Shown: positions 1 to 10,029, counted from the first letter of the stretch. The stretch: 64,000 nt of DNA from Hyphomicrobiales bacterium (GCA_900471605.1 UCEY01000011.1:47443-111442), one strand, 5' to 3'. Program-made: numbers and translations. Notes: a model not told the origin generated them from the letters alone.

Positions 1-1
1 T

Positions 2-379
2 CTCGACACCGCCATCCTGCACACGATCCGCTATCGCAACAAGCCAAAAGGGCTTGGCGAAATCTCCAGGCTTCTCGGCCGCGACGACACCGCCAACATT
101 CAATACGCCATCAAGAAGCTGCAGACCCTGCAGCTGATCGAACGCGTCAAGGGCCGTTCGCGCAAGGACACGCTCTACACGCCGACCCGCAAGGGCACCA
201 AGCTCGCCCATGATTACCGCGCCCTGCGCCGACATCTGCTGATTTCGCTGATCCAGAAGATGGACCATGCGGAACAGGGGCTTGGCGACGCGACGGAAAT
301 GCTGGAACTGCTGACAAGCTTCTACGACACGGCCGCCCGGCGCGTGGCGAGCGGCTCTCATCCGGTCGAGCGCTCCTGA
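2..379 (+). CDS. MarR-like winged-helix regulator, C-terminal part
   Basis: The frame enters from the left edge and gives 125 visible residues ending at TGA 377-379, so the N-terminus is outside the window. The first 60 residues form a winged helix: LGEISRLLGRDD, then an amphipathic recognition helix (NIQYAIKKLQTLQLIERVKG), then a basic wing with a RKDTLYTPTRKG hairpin. The remainder is a helical dimerisation tail. This fits a MarR/HTH_27-type repressor of catabolic genes. It converges on the neighbouring cyclase gene with a 22-bp overlap of the 3' ends. It is one of three MarR-type proteins in the window and a candidate binder of the shared operator described in the findings. The ligand is unknown. 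Confidence 0.75.
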   Translation, partial: LDTAILHTIRYRNKPKGLGEISRLLGRDDTANIQYAIKKLQTLQLIERVKGRSRKDTLYTPTRKGTKLAHDYRALRRHLLISLIQKMDHAEQGLGDATEMLELLTSFYDTAARRVASGSHPVERS

Positions 380-1149
380 ACGAGCGCGAGCACGCGCAAC
401 GGACTGCCCGAGCCGTTCTGGATCTTCAGCGGCGCCGCGACGATCATCGCGCCTTTCGGCGGCAAACGGTCGAGATTGGTAAGGCATTGCAGCCCGTAGC
501 GGCCGGCACCATGAAGGTAATGATGCGCCGGATAAGGCGGTGAAAAATGCCCGGCCTGCCCGGCATCCGTGCCGATCGTTTCCGTCCCGAAGCCGATAAT
601 GTCCCGTTCCGCCACCAGCCAGCGCATGACGTCCGCGTCCGGCCCCGGGGTATGGGCACCGTCGGCGAGGAGGTTGGCATAGGCGACGCCTGACTTCTTC
701 GACCAGTCGGTACGAAGCAGGACCCATGAGCGCGGTAGAATGCGGCCGTGCTCTTCTTCCCATTTGACGACATCCGAAACGGTCAGCAGGAAATCCGCGT
801 CCTTAGCCGCGTCGGCCGAACAATCGATCACGCAGGCCGGCGCGATCATATCGGCCGGCGGCAGCGTATCGACGGAATTGAGCGGCAGATCGCGTCCCGT
901 ATACCAATGGATCGGGGCATCGAAATGCGTGCCCGTGTGCTCGCCGAACGAGAGGTTGTTCCAGTACCAGGCCGGCCCGCCGCCATCGTAGCGAGAAATC
1001 CTCTCCATGCGGAACGGGGCGGATTGCCCCAGTTCCGGCGGCATGACGATGACCGGAAAATCCGGCGACAGCGTGTGGGTAAGATCGACGACGCGGACCG
1101 CACCGCTCGCCAAGGCTCCGGCGAATTTGCCCAGAATATCGTCGCTCAT
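358..1149 (-). CDS. Cyclase-family metal hydrolase, isatin hydrolase-like
   Basis: A 263-residue member of the cyclase superfamily (kynurenine formamidase/isatin hydrolase fold). The metal motif HxGTHxDxPxH is intact at residues 71-81 (HTGTHFDAPIH). A WYWNN stretch precedes it, and a GTETIGTDAGQAG segment near residue 190 belongs to the active-site region. Classical KynB formamidases are about 210 residues, so the length and the W-rich segment favour the isatin hydrolase branch, which opens isatin to isatinate. The ATG overlaps the stop of the upstream DUF35-SDR gene by 4 nt (ATGA), so it is the last gene of a coupled operon. A paralogue lies at 18228-19010. The fold is secure; the substrate is inferred. 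Confidence 0.8.
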   Translation of the reverse strand: MSDDILGKFAGALASGAVRVVDLTHTLSPDFPVIVMPPELGQSAPFRMERISRYDGGGPAWYWNNLSFGEHTGTHFDAPIHWYTGRDLPLNSVDTLPPADMIAPACVIDCSADAAKDADFLLTVSDVVKWEEEHGRILPRSWVLLRTDWSKKSGVAYANLLADGAHTPGPDADVMRWLVAERDIIGFGTETIGTDAGQAGHFSPPYPAHHYLHGAGRYGLQCLTNLDRLPPKGAMIVAAPLKIQNGSGSPLRVLALVQERSTG

Positions 1150-2390
1150 TGGCCGGCCTCCCGCTCGACGGCTTTCGGATTGTCGAACAGCCGCGCCTCG
1201 ATATCCTTGGCGACATCGCCGACGTAAATATCTTCCAGACCGCGCTTCAACCCGTCGAGAACGGCGTCAGCCAAGGCCTTTGGCGCCACCTTCGGCGGCG
1301 GCACGGTCTGGAACCATTCAGTATCGAGCGGCCCGGCGAAGGCGTTGATGACCCGGATACCACCCGGCCGAAGCTCGGTACGCAGCCATTGCGACAACGA
1401 CAGGCAGGCCGCGTGTGCGGCAGAGTGGATGCCGAATTGCGGTGCATTGCTGAGACCGTGCACCGAGAGCACGTTGACCCAGGCAACGGCACCGGTCGCG
1501 CCATCTGCGCCGCGCGAGCGCATCACCGGACCAAAAGCCTGGGCAAGGCGCATCAGTGCCATCACGGTGTGATCCATCGCCTCGCGTGCCGAATTGGCCG
1601 CGCCCGCGTCGAAGAGATGCGCCGGCCGGACATGATCGGCGGTGTTGATCAGGATCTCGACCTTGGCGCCGATATCCATCGCCAGATTCTGCACGGAACG
1701 CTCGCTCGTCAGGTCCAGATCGACGAATTCGACCCCCTCGATTGCCTCCAGCGGCGCCTGCTGATCAAATGGCTTCCAGCGGTCGGCCACGCCGACGAAG
1801 ATCCTGGCCGCCCCCGCCTTCTTGAGAGCCTGCGCCAGCGGCAATGCAAGCGGGCCGCGCCCGTCGGTGATCAAAATCCGGCGGTGCTTCGGATCGGCGG
1901 TCATCTCGCGCCATTGCGGATCGTCTTCCATATGCGGCACCTCCGAAACGGGTTTGGCGGAGAACACGGCCTGCCCGGCCCGATCCAGCTGCAGGGACAG
2001 CTTGAGCCGGCTACCGGGCCCGCCGCAATCGCCATGCAGATGCACGACGGCAACCGGTCCGCAGTCGAGCTGAACCATCCCCGTGCGCCAGGGCGTGTGT
2101 TCACGGAAATAGGGATCGCTGGTGACCTCGATCCGGGTTTCCGACAGCAGCGCACCACCGGTCGGCGCGTCCTTGAACGTCAGGTCGGACGAAAGGCAGT
2201 TCGGGCAGGCTTCGCGCGCCGGATAGGTATAGCGCCCGCATTCGCCGCAGCATTGCAGCATGAAGCGGCCGGTCGCGGCCGCGAGCGTAAACCCATGCGC
2301 CTTGCGGCTGCGGGCCGAGGGCGGCAGCAGCGGCTGGGTGGTGCGGGAAAGCGGGTTCTTGCGTTTTGGCCTGGGGAGAGGTTCGGTCAT
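1146..2390 (-). CDS. DUF35 (zinc ribbon/OB-fold) fused to a degenerate short-chain dehydrogenase
   Basis: Two-domain protein of 414 residues. Residues 35-160 are a DUF35 unit: a zinc ribbon with C48-x2-C51 and C62-x2-C65, then an OB-fold. Residues 170-400 follow the short-chain dehydrogenase fold (ILITDGRGPLALPLAQAL, then ILINTADH, then a VNVLSVHG strand). The Tyr-x-x-x-Lys catalytic pair should sit in the following helix, but the sequence there reads GIHSAAHAA, so both residues look lost; the glycine-rich nucleotide loop is also eroded. DUF35 proteins act as obligate partners of thiolase-like enzymes, and the gene immediately upstream encodes one, coupled by a 4-nt overlap. The SDR half may therefore be structural. 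Confidence 0.8.
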   Translation of the reverse strand: MTEPLPRPKRKNPLSRTTQPLLPPSARSRKAHGFTLAAATGRFMLQCCGECGRYTYPAREACPNCLSSDLTFKDAPTGGALLSETRIEVTSDPYFREHTPWRTGMVQLDCGPVAVVHLHGDCGGPGSRLKLSLQLDRAGQAVFSAKPVSEVPHMEDDPQWREMTADPKHRRILITDGRGPLALPLAQALKKAGAARIFVGVADRWKPFDQQAPLEAIEGVEFVDLDLTSERSVQNLAMDIGAKVEILINTADHVRPAHLFDAGAANSAREAMDHTVMALMRLAQAFGPVMRSRGADGATGAVAWVNVLSVHGLSNAPQFGIHSAAHAACLSLSQWLRTELRPGGIRVINAFAGPLDTEWFQTVPPPKVAPKALADAVLDGLKRGLEDIYVGDVAKDIEARLFDNPKAVEREAGQ

Positions 2391-3565
2391 GACGCCCTCG
2401 CCAGAATAGCGGCCGCAGAGGCGAGCCCGCGGTCGTAGTTGATCATGCCGAAGCCCGAAACCAGCCCGAGTTTCGCATCCTTCACCTGCCTGCCTTCCGC
2501 TGTCCCCAGAAGCTGGCGTATCGCTTCGGTAATGCCGAGATGCCCGCCGGCCGCCCCCGCCTGACCAACCGAGAGCTGGCCGCCGGAGGTGTTGTGTGGG
2601 AAGGATCCGTCCACCGTGAAGGTGTGCTGGCGCACGAAATCCGGCCCCTCGCCCTTGGCGCAGAAACCCAGATCCTCGAACTGCATCATCGAGATCACCG
2701 CATAATCGTCATAGGTCTGAACAAAATCCATGTCGCCGGGCGCCGAACCTGCCATGCCGTAAAGCTCGTCGCGATCGACCACCCAGCCGCCGCGCACCTG
2801 CACCGGATCCTCGGCAAACGCATTATGCCGTTCGATGGCAGACAGCAGCCGGACGAAGGGAAGCTTGAGCGAAGTGGCCGTCTCCTCACGCATCACCAGA
2901 AAGGCCTCCGCACCGGCGCAGGGCATGACGCAATCGAACAGATGGAAGGGCTCGGCGATCGCCCGCGCCGACATGTACTGCTCCAGCGTCAGCGGCTTCT
3001 TCATCAGCGCATCGGGATTGCGCAGCGCGTTGTCGCGCTGGGCGACGCAGAGCTTGCCGAAATCCTCGCGGGTCGCGCCGTAGCGATCCATGTAGTAGCG
3101 GGCGATCAGCGCAAAACTGCCGTTGGCGCCACCGGCCCCATAGGGATAGACGGCATCCTGGGAAAACCGGGAGAAGCCCGCCAGCAGGCTGCGGAAACTG
3201 TCGACCCGGTTGGTGTCGGCCGCCACGCAGGCGACAATATCCGCATCACCCGCCTGCACTGCCCGTGCCGCCCTGCGGAGCGAGACGATGCCCGCCGCCC
3301 CGCCCATCGGCACGTGGTCTATATGGCGCGGCGACAACCCGAAATGCTGCGTCAGAGCGACAGCCACATCCGGCCCCATGGTGAAGCTCGCGACCGAAAA
3401 ACCGTCGAAATCCCGGTGGCTGATGCCGGCGCCATCGGCCAGAGCCCTCAGCGCCTTGCCCATCCACCAATGCGCGGTCTCGATGGAATAGCGCTGGTAG
3501 GGCACCGTCACCGGCACCGCCAGAACCACGCCGTCATAGGATTGCCGCGCGCGGGAAAAGACCAT
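2387..3565 (-). CDS. Thiolase-fold protein (SCP-x/Ltp2-like) lacking the classical Cys-His-Cys residues
   Basis: 392 residues with the thiolase fold of the lipid-transfer/SCP-x branch; HNTSGGQLSVGQAGAAGGHLG near residue 335 is the diagnostic loop. The nucleophilic cysteine is expected in a C-x-x-G motif around residue 89, but the sequence reads MGGAAG. The GHP histidine is replaced (VGQAG) and the C-terminal CxG cysteine is absent (VSGFGMI). Claisen-type thiolysis is therefore doubtful. Related proteins working with a DUF35 partner include steroid side-chain retro-aldolases (Ltp2-ChsH2) and benzoylsuccinyl-CoA thiolase (BbsAB). Here the DUF35 partner is the next gene, overlapping by 4 nt. An acyl-CoA retro-aldolase is a reasonable guess. 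Confidence 0.75.
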   Translation of the reverse strand: MVFSRARQSYDGVVLAVPVTVPYQRYSIETAHWWMGKALRALADGAGISHRDFDGFSVASFTMGPDVAVALTQHFGLSPRHIDHVPMGGAAGIVSLRRAARAVQAGDADIVACVAADTNRVDSFRSLLAGFSRFSQDAVYPYGAGGANGSFALIARYYMDRYGATREDFGKLCVAQRDNALRNPDALMKKPLTLEQYMSARAIAEPFHLFDCVMPCAGAEAFLVMREETATSLKLPFVRLLSAIERHNAFAEDPVQVRGGWVVDRDELYGMAGSAPGDMDFVQTYDDYAVISMMQFEDLGFCAKGEGPDFVRQHTFTVDGSFPHNTSGGQLSVGQAGAAGGHLGITEAIRQLLGTAEGRQVKDAKLGLVSGFGMINYDRGLASAAAILARAS

Positions 3566-3990
3566 CAGGCCACCGTCAGCTTGACGTCGACATTGCCGCG
3601 CGTCGCGTTGGAATAGGGGCAGCGCTCATGCGCGCCGGCGACGATCTCTTCCGCGACCGCACGCTCGATGCCGGGCAAGGAAGCCACGAGCTCGACCGCC
3701 AGCGCGTAACCGACCGGCACCGGACCGATGCCGACCTTTGCGGTGATCGAAACGTCGTCCGGCAGCGCGATCTTGCTGGTGCGCGCCACGAGCTTCACCG
3801 CACCGAGGAAGCAGGCCGCATAACCGGCTGCGAAAAGCTGCTCCGGATTGGTCCCCTCGCCCCCGGGGCCACCAAGCCCTTTCGGCACCGACAGATTGAC
3901 GGCAAAGCTGCCGTCGGTGCTCTGCGCTTTTCCTTCCCGACCACCATGCGCGGTAACGGACGTCTCGTAGAGGATCTTTTCCGGGGTCAT
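3565..3990 (-). CDS. ohr: Organic hydroperoxide resistance protein, Ohr/OsmC family
   Basis: A 141-residue Ohr-type thiol peroxidase that would reduce organic hydroperoxides in the cytoplasm. The two redox cysteines are present: C60 in NPEQLFAAGYAACF and C124 in HERCPYSNATRGN. The conserved Arg18 and Glu49 are also in place. An in-frame ATG lies four codons upstream at 4002, but it sits inside the GGAGG ribosome-binding site; the ATG at 3990, five bases after GGAGG, is the better start. The stop overlaps the thiolase-fold gene start by 1 nt, so it is co-transcribed with the catabolic genes. Ohr is usually controlled by a MarR-type OhrR; none is adjacent. Confidence 0.9.
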   Translation of the reverse strand: MTPEKILYETSVTAHGGREGKAQSTDGSFAVNLSVPKGLGGPGGEGTNPEQLFAAGYAACFLGAVKLVARTSKIALPDDVSITAKVGIGPVPVGYALAVELVASLPGIERAVAEEIVAGAHERCPYSNATRGNVDVKLTVA

Positions 3991-4026
3991 GCAAGCCTCC
4001 ATATCAGGATTTAAGCTGTGATTTAC

Positions 4027-4056
4027 AGTATATCAGAAGCGGTGATGGACCGTAAA
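4027..4056 (-). promoter_or_regulatory. Candidate promoter for ohr and the genes downstream
   Basis: On the minus strand TTTACG (4056-4051) and TATACT (4032-4027) are separated by 18 bp, a plausible sigma-70 promoter in the 71-bp gap between the acyl-CoA ligase stop and the ohr start. A partial TTTAAGC element (4010-4016), similar to half of the motif described in the findings, lies just downstream. Confidence 0.4.
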
Positions 4057-4061
4057 TGAGT

Positions 4062-5675
<1,614 letters not shown>

Positions 5676-5685
5676 GGTTCTGTCC

Positions 5686-6114
5686 TTATGCCCGTTCCAG
5701 GATGCCCTTGATCAGGAACATCTCGGCCTCGTGGATCGTCCCGAACTGGATCCACTCCGCATCCGTCTGCGTCTCCAACCGCCAGGTCAGCAGCGTCACA
5801 ACGCACTTGTCCGGCCCCATCCGCAGGAGTTCGCCCGGGATGACGCGCGACATGTTGCGGAACTGCATGGCTTCCTTGGCGGCGCCGACCTCGTAATCCA
5901 CCTGGAAGCGCGCCCGGTCGACATTCAGCCGCACGAAAGTCTGCTTTCCCGTGAAGGTCGAGGTGCCGCAGAAGAGGCCGGGCTCCACCTCGGTACGGTT
6001 GAGGCTGCCCCAGGCCCATTGCCCCTGCTTCAGCCCGTCCGACATCAGTTCGAAGGCGACTGCCGCCGGGCGCTCCACCATGATGCTACTGGAATGACAA
6101 TGCGGATCGATCAT
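5686..6114 (-). CDS. SRPBCC-type (START/polyketide cyclase fold) protein of unknown function
   Basis: 142 residues. The pattern (SSSIMVERPAAVAFELMSDGLKQGQWAWGS at the start, a run of strands, and a final long helix GTIHEAEMFLIKGILERA) fits the SRPBCC helix-grip fold that binds hydrophobic ligands in a cavity. No catalytic residues can be named. It is the first gene of the minus-strand operon, 10 bp ahead of the acyl-CoA ligase, and has a good promoter and candidate operator upstream. It may bind or process an aromatic intermediate, but that is context only. Confidence 0.6.
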   Translation of the reverse strand: MIDPHCHSSSIMVERPAAVAFELMSDGLKQGQWAWGSLNRTEVEPGLFCGTSTFTGKQTFVRLNVDRARFQVDYEVGAAKEAMQFRNMSRVIPGELLRMGPDKCVVTLLTWRLETQTDAEWIQFGTIHEAEMFLIKGILERA

Positions 6115-6162
6115 GAACGTCCCTCTTTCAGCCGCGCTGAGGCGTCATTTCCCTAAAAGACA

Positions 6163-6180
6163 TTTTAAGCATAAAATAAT
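6163..6180 (+). promoter_or_regulatory. Operator-like motif site 1
   Basis: TTTTAAGCATAAAATAAT, containing the perfect inverted repeat TTTTA-N4-TAAAA (6163-6176). It covers the -10 hexamer of the minus-strand promoter for the SRPBCC-ligase operon. It matches three other sites in the window (6340, 13900, 35607) in 14 or more of 18 positions in pairwise comparisons. Confidence 0.5.
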
Positions 6181-6195
6181 TGGAAAGGACGTCAA
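6168..6195 (-). promoter_or_regulatory. Promoter of the SRPBCC-ligase-ohr operon
   Basis: On the minus strand TTGACG (6195-6190), a 16-bp spacer and TATGCT (6173-6168) form a near-consensus sigma-70 promoter 54 bp before the ATG at 6114. The -10 lies in the middle of operator-like site 1, so a bound repressor would block it. Confidence 0.55.
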
Positions 6196-6339
6196 CGGAT
6201 TTTTACGACATCGGTTTCTGGTCACCAATTTGGCGATCGTCTTTACCCCGTTCTCAACCTGCAGGCTGATAAAAACCCTGCATTTTCGGCCTCCCACACG
6301 CAAAGGTCGATCGCATTCTCAATTTCTCACGATCGGAAA

Positions 6340-6357
6340 TTTTAGGCTTGAAGTAAT
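6340..6357 (+). promoter_or_regulatory. Operator-like motif site 2
   Basis: TTTTAGGCTTGAAGTAAT agrees with site 1 at 14 of 18 positions and overlaps the -35 element of the transporter A promoter. Confidence 0.4.
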
Positions 6358-6376
6358 TTATACCTCGTTCTACGAT
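6348..6376 (+). promoter_or_regulatory. Candidate promoter of transporter A
   Basis: TTGAAG (6348-6353), a 17-bp spacer and TACGAT (6371-6376) give a moderate sigma-70 promoter about 140 bp ahead of the solute-binding protein start, leaving a leader that carries two short hairpins. Confidence 0.4.
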
Positions 6377-6518
6377 CCCCTCAATTGTTAAGGGGACGAC
6401 CGCGAAAAGCGGCTCAAAAAGAAAAAAATCGAAGCCCCTGGCAGGATTGCAGGCTTGCGTTTCACCAACCGCCGCAGGTCCGTCGGTCGCGATCGACGGG
6501 CAAACCAGAGGGATCGTC

Positions 6519-8054
6519 ATGACTTTTGAAATCGACCGCAGAAATCTCCTGCAGATGCTCGGCCTCGCCGCGGTCAGCGGCTCCGTGCTGTCACAGGCCA
6601 CAATCGCTTTTGCCGCAGATACCGACAACGTCACCATCGGCTGGCCGTCCGACGTGCCGTCCTGGGACCCTAACCTCCGCTTCGTTCCGGATGCGCAGCC
6701 GCTCTTCAAGATGGTCTTCGACCAGCCGCTCGACCAGTCACCGGACCTGAAGCTGATCGCCAATCTCATCACCAAATGGGAATTGAAGCCGGATGGCCTT
6801 TCGATGCCCTTCGAGATCCGCAGCGACGTGAAGTTCCACAACGGCGATCCGATGACGATGGAGGACTTCAAGTACACCTTCGTCGATCGCATCAAGTCCG
6901 GCCTGAAGCTCGATATCGCCAATTCCTGGCGCACGCTCACCGACATCGAGATCCTTTCGCCGACCTCGGGCGTAATGAAGTTCTCCGCCCCGACCCCGAC
7001 CGCGCCGCAATGGCTTGCATTCCTCGGCAGCTACCTCGTGCCGAAGAAATATGTCGAATCCGTCGGCCCGGAAGAATTCGCCAAGAAGCCGGTCGGCACC
7101 GGCCCCTATAAGCTCGTCGACTACCAGATGAATTCCCGCATCGTGCTGGAGCGTAACGACGACTATTTCGGCACCAAGCCGAAGATCAAGCGCGTCACGA
7201 TCGACATCATCAAGGATCCGTCGGCCCGCACCGCCGCCATCCAGTCCGGCCAGGTGGACCTGACCGTCAACATCCCGGTCCGCGAAGCTGAGCGGCTCGG
7301 CAAGACCGAAGGCCTGACCGCCGAGATCAACCCTTTCACCCGCCTGATCCTTCTGCAAATGCGAAACGACATGGGCTTTACCGACAAGGCCGTCCGTCTC
7401 GCCGCCCACCACGCGATCGACAAGGCAGCACTTTCCAAGGCGTTCTATGGCGGCGCCGCCGTGCCGCTCTCGATACCGGCAACGCCCGGCACGCCGGGTT
7501 ACCTGCCCGATTACAAGTTTGCCTACGACCCGGAACTGTCGAAGAAGCTGCTCGCCGACGCCGGTTACACTGCGGACAAGCCGGCAACCTTCAAGCTTGC
7601 CGCGACCAACGGCCAGTTCCCGAGCGATTTCGATATTGCCCGCGCCCTGGTGCAGATGTGGCAGAAGGTCGGCCTCAAGGTTGAACTCGAACAGATCGAA
7701 TATTCGAAATATTTCGAGCTCAACCGTGGCGGCAAGCTGCCGGAAGCGACGCTCTACAGCTTCGACAACGCCACCGGCGACCCGGAAATCTTCTCCGGCT
7801 ATCTGATGAACCCCAAGATGCCGTTCGGCGCCTGGAAGGGTCAGGAAATCGGCGACAAGATCCTCAAGCTGTTCGTTGAACCGGTCTATGAAAAGCGCAT
7901 CGCGGGTTACAAGGCGGTCGCGCAGGAAGCCGTCGAGACCGGCGCCAACATCCCGATCCTGCAGAGCGTCCAGACGCTGGTCCGGAAGAAGAGCCTCAAC
8001 TACGTCAAGTATGGCAATGCCTGGGTTCTGGGCAGCACCATGTCCTGGTCGTAA
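6519..8054 (+). CDS. ABC transporter A: family-5 solute-binding protein, Tat-exported
   Basis: A 511-residue periplasmic binding protein of the peptide/nickel/opine family (SBP_bac_5). The start ATG 6519 follows a GAGGG site and gives a twin-arginine signal (DRRNLLQMLGLAAVSG ending AFA). An upstream in-frame start at 6447 would bury this signal and has no better ribosome site. The family core is visible: LKFEIRSDVKFHNG-type strand (FEIRSDVKFHNGDPMTMEDF), VGTGPYKLVDY, and RLAAHHAIDKAALSKAFYGG. Tat export implies folding in the cytoplasm. It heads the transporter A operon, separated from the permeases by a 74-bp gap with a strong hairpin. The ligand is unknown; the hydroxyacid oxidase at the operon's end hints at a hydroxyacid-containing substrate. 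Confidence 0.9.
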   Translation: MTFEIDRRNLLQMLGLAAVSGSVLSQATIAFAADTDNVTIGWPSDVPSWDPNLRFVPDAQPLFKMVFDQPLDQSPDLKLIANLITKWELKPDGLSMPFEIRSDVKFHNGDPMTMEDFKYTFVDRIKSGLKLDIANSWRTLTDIEILSPTSGVMKFSAPTPTAPQWLAFLGSYLVPKKYVESVGPEEFAKKPVGTGPYKLVDYQMNSRIVLERNDDYFGTKPKIKRVTIDIIKDPSARTAAIQSGQVDLTVNIPVREAERLGKTEGLTAEINPFTRLILLQMRNDMGFTDKAVRLAAHHAIDKAALSKAFYGGAAVPLSIPATPGTPGYLPDYKFAYDPELSKKLLADAGYTADKPATFKLAATNGQFPSDFDIARALVQMWQKVGLKVELEQIEYSKYFELNRGGKLPEATLYSFDNATGDPEIFSGYLMNPKMPFGAWKGQEIGDKILKLFVEPVYEKRIAGYKAVAQEAVETGANIPILQSVQTLVRKKSLNYVKYGNAWVLGSTMSWS

Positions 8055-8080
8055 GTGAAGATCTGACCGATCTGTTTATC

Positions 8081-8103
8081 GGGTCCGGAGCCAATCCGGA
8101 CCC
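8081..8103 (+). terminator. Hairpin between binding-protein and permease genes of transporter A
   Basis: GGGTCCGGA (8081-8089) and TCCGGACCC (8095-8103) form a perfect 9-bp stem with a 5-nt loop, followed by a C/T run (CTTCCCT). In this position such hairpins usually protect the binding-protein mRNA or partly terminate transcription, giving more binding protein than permease. Confidence 0.5.
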
Positions 8104-8128
8104 CTTCCCTGACATCGTAATACGGGGC

Positions 8129-9151
8129 ATGCGCATGTTTGCGACCATTGCCAAGCTTTTGGTAAAGCGCGTGCTGACCGCGATACCAATCCTGCTGATA
8201 GTTTCCGCGCTTCTCTTCTGCATCCTGCGCATTTTGCCGGTCGATCCGGCAGCCATGTCCCTGCCGCCCAATGCGACGGTTCAGGAAGTCGAGGCAATGC
8301 GCACCGAAATGGGGCTCAACCTGCCGCTCTACCAGCAATACGGCATCTGGTTGAACAAGCTCTTCCATGGCGATATCGGCCGCTCCATCCACTTCCGCCA
8401 GGACGTGACGAGCCTGATCGGCTCGACCCTGCCGGCCACCATCGAGCTCGCCGTCATCGCCATGGGTGTCGCCACCGTCTTCGGCCTGGCCGGCGGCCTC
8501 TTCCTCTTTTATGTCCGCGGCACCCGCGCCGAAGCGGTGATGGACTTCCTCTCCATCCTGCTGCTGTCGCTTCCGGAATTCCTCTGGAGCCTGTTCCTGC
8601 TTCTGATCTTCGGCGTCTTTTTCGAAGTCCTGCCCTTCACCGGCCGCCTCAGTCCCGGTTTCGAGCGCCCGGTCGTGACCGGCTTCCTGCTGCTCGACAG
8701 CCTGATCACCGGCAATATCTCGACCTTCCTCAACGCTCTGGAACATATGATCCTGCCCTGTCTGGCGCTCGGCATCGCGCTGTCGCCGTCGCTGATGCGC
8801 GTGCTGCGCTCGAGCCTGCTCGATGCCTATCAGGACGACTATATCCAGCAGGCGCGGCTTCGCGGGCTTTCCGAAAAGCGCATTCTCATCCGTCACGGCC
8901 TGAAGAACGCCATCCTGCCGACGCTGAGCCTGATGGGCGTGCAGTTCGGCTTCCTGTTCGGCGGCACCTTGCTGGTCGAGATCATCTATTCCTATCCGGG
9001 CATGGGCAATCTTATGGTCGATGCGATCCGCAACGCGGATCTGCCGATCATCCAGGGCGCCGGGCTCACCTATTGCATCGCCGTTCTGGTGATCAGCATC
9101 GTGGTCGACAGCCTCTACCTGATCCTCAACCCGAAACTGAGGGTACGCTGA
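8129..9151 (+). CDS. ABC transporter A: DppB/OppB-type inner-membrane permease
   Basis: 340 residues with the DppB layout: an N-terminal membrane helix (RVLTAIPILLIVSALLFCIL), a periplasmic segment containing LPLYQQYGIWLNKLFHGDIG, then five further hydrophobic helices. The ATPase-contact loop reads QARLRGLSEKRILIRHGLKN, the expected EAA motif region. It forms the channel with the DppC-type gene that begins one base after its stop. Confidence 0.92.
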   Translation: MRMFATIAKLLVKRVLTAIPILLIVSALLFCILRILPVDPAAMSLPPNATVQEVEAMRTEMGLNLPLYQQYGIWLNKLFHGDIGRSIHFRQDVTSLIGSTLPATIELAVIAMGVATVFGLAGGLFLFYVRGTRAEAVMDFLSILLLSLPEFLWSLFLLLIFGVFFEVLPFTGRLSPGFERPVVTGFLLLDSLITGNISTFLNALEHMILPCLALGIALSPSLMRVLRSSLLDAYQDDYIQQARLRGLSEKRILIRHGLKNAILPTLSLMGVQFGFLFGGTLLVEIIYSYPGMGNLMVDAIRNADLPIIQGAGLTYCIAVLVISIVVDSLYLILNPKLRVR

Positions 9152-9152
9152 C

Positions 9153-10028
9153 ATGCTACAATATGCGAAGGGGCGACCGCTTCCGCTCTGGCTGAAATCC
9201 GGCCGCGTCCAGACAGGCCTGGTGATCATCTTCATTCTGGCCGTCTGCGCGATCTTCGCGCCCTATCTGGCGCCCAACGATCCGAACGAGCAGAACCTCC
9301 TGTCGATCCTGACCCCGCCGATCTGGGCCGATGGCGGCGACGCGATGTTTCCGCTCGGCACCGACAGCCTTGGCCGCTGCGTCCTCTCCCGCCTGATTTT
9401 CGGCGCCCGCGTCGCGCTCACCGTCGCGTTCAGCGCCTCGATCGGTGCGATGATCATCGGCGCCTTCTTTGCTCACGTCGCCGGTTATTTCGGCGGCTGG
9501 GTCGACTGGCTGATCGGCCGCGTCGTCGAGATCTGGCTGTCCTTCCCGCCGGTCATCCTGTCGCTCATCCTGATGGTGGGCCTTGGAACCGGCCTGCGCA
9601 ACGTCGTGCTGGCCATCGTCCTGGTCGACTGGACGCGCTTCTGCCGGGTGCTGCGAAGCGAGGTGATCGTGCTGCGCCGCCGCGACTATGTTTCGGCCGC
9701 CCAGCTTGTCGGCTTCTCGCACTGGCGCACCATCACCCGCGAAATCCTGCCCGGCACCCTGCCGCTGCTGATCACCCTGATGAGCCTCGAAATGGGCGTC
9801 GCGGTCATCGTCGAAGCGATCCTGTCCTTCGTCGGCATGAGCGTTGGCTCGGAAACCGCTGCCTGGGGCCAGATGATCGCCGATGCGCGCCAGAACATCT
9901 ACGACGCGCCGTTCAACCTGATCGCGCCGATCTTCGCGATCTTCTTCGCGGTCTTCGGTTTCAATATCCTGGGCGACGGCCTGCGCCGCACGCTCGATAC
10001 GCGCCTGACCCAGACGGAGCGCACCTGA
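9153..10028 (+). CDS. ABC transporter A: DppC/OppC-type inner-membrane permease
   Basis: 291 residues. The N-terminal helix (GLVIIFILAVCAIFAPYLAP) is followed by the DppC hallmark LGTDSLGRCVLSRLIFGAR and an EAA loop (SAAQLVGFSHWRTITREIL). The GTDxLGRD motif has Cys in place of the usual Asp (LGRC). It starts one base after the stop of the DppB-type gene and ends one base before the ATPase gene, so the operon is tightly packed. Confidence 0.92.
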   Translation: MLQYAKGRPLPLWLKSGRVQTGLVIIFILAVCAIFAPYLAPNDPNEQNLLSILTPPIWADGGDAMFPLGTDSLGRCVLSRLIFGARVALTVAFSASIGAMIIGAFFAHVAGYFGGWVDWLIGRVVEIWLSFPPVILSLILMVGLGTGLRNVVLAIVLVDWTRFCRVLRSEVIVLRRRDYVSAAQLVGFSHWRTITREILPGTLPLLITLMSLEMGVAVIVEAILSFVGMSVGSETAAWGQMIADARQNIYDAPFNLIAPIFAIFFAVFGFNILGDGLRRTLDTRLTQTERT

Positions 10029-10029
10029 C

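Larger units (their letters stand above)
6115..6518. promoter_or_regulatory. Divergent control region between the ligase operon and transporter A
   Basis: This 404-bp AT-rich gene-free stretch separates two outward-facing operons. It contains a minus-strand promoter (6168-6195), a plus-strand promoter (6348-6376) and an 18-bp operator-like motif on each. Two small stem-loops follow in the leader of the transporter gene: CCCCT/AGGGG at 6377-6395 and CCGC/GCGG at 6400-6412. I find no open frame with coding character here. Confidence 0.6.
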
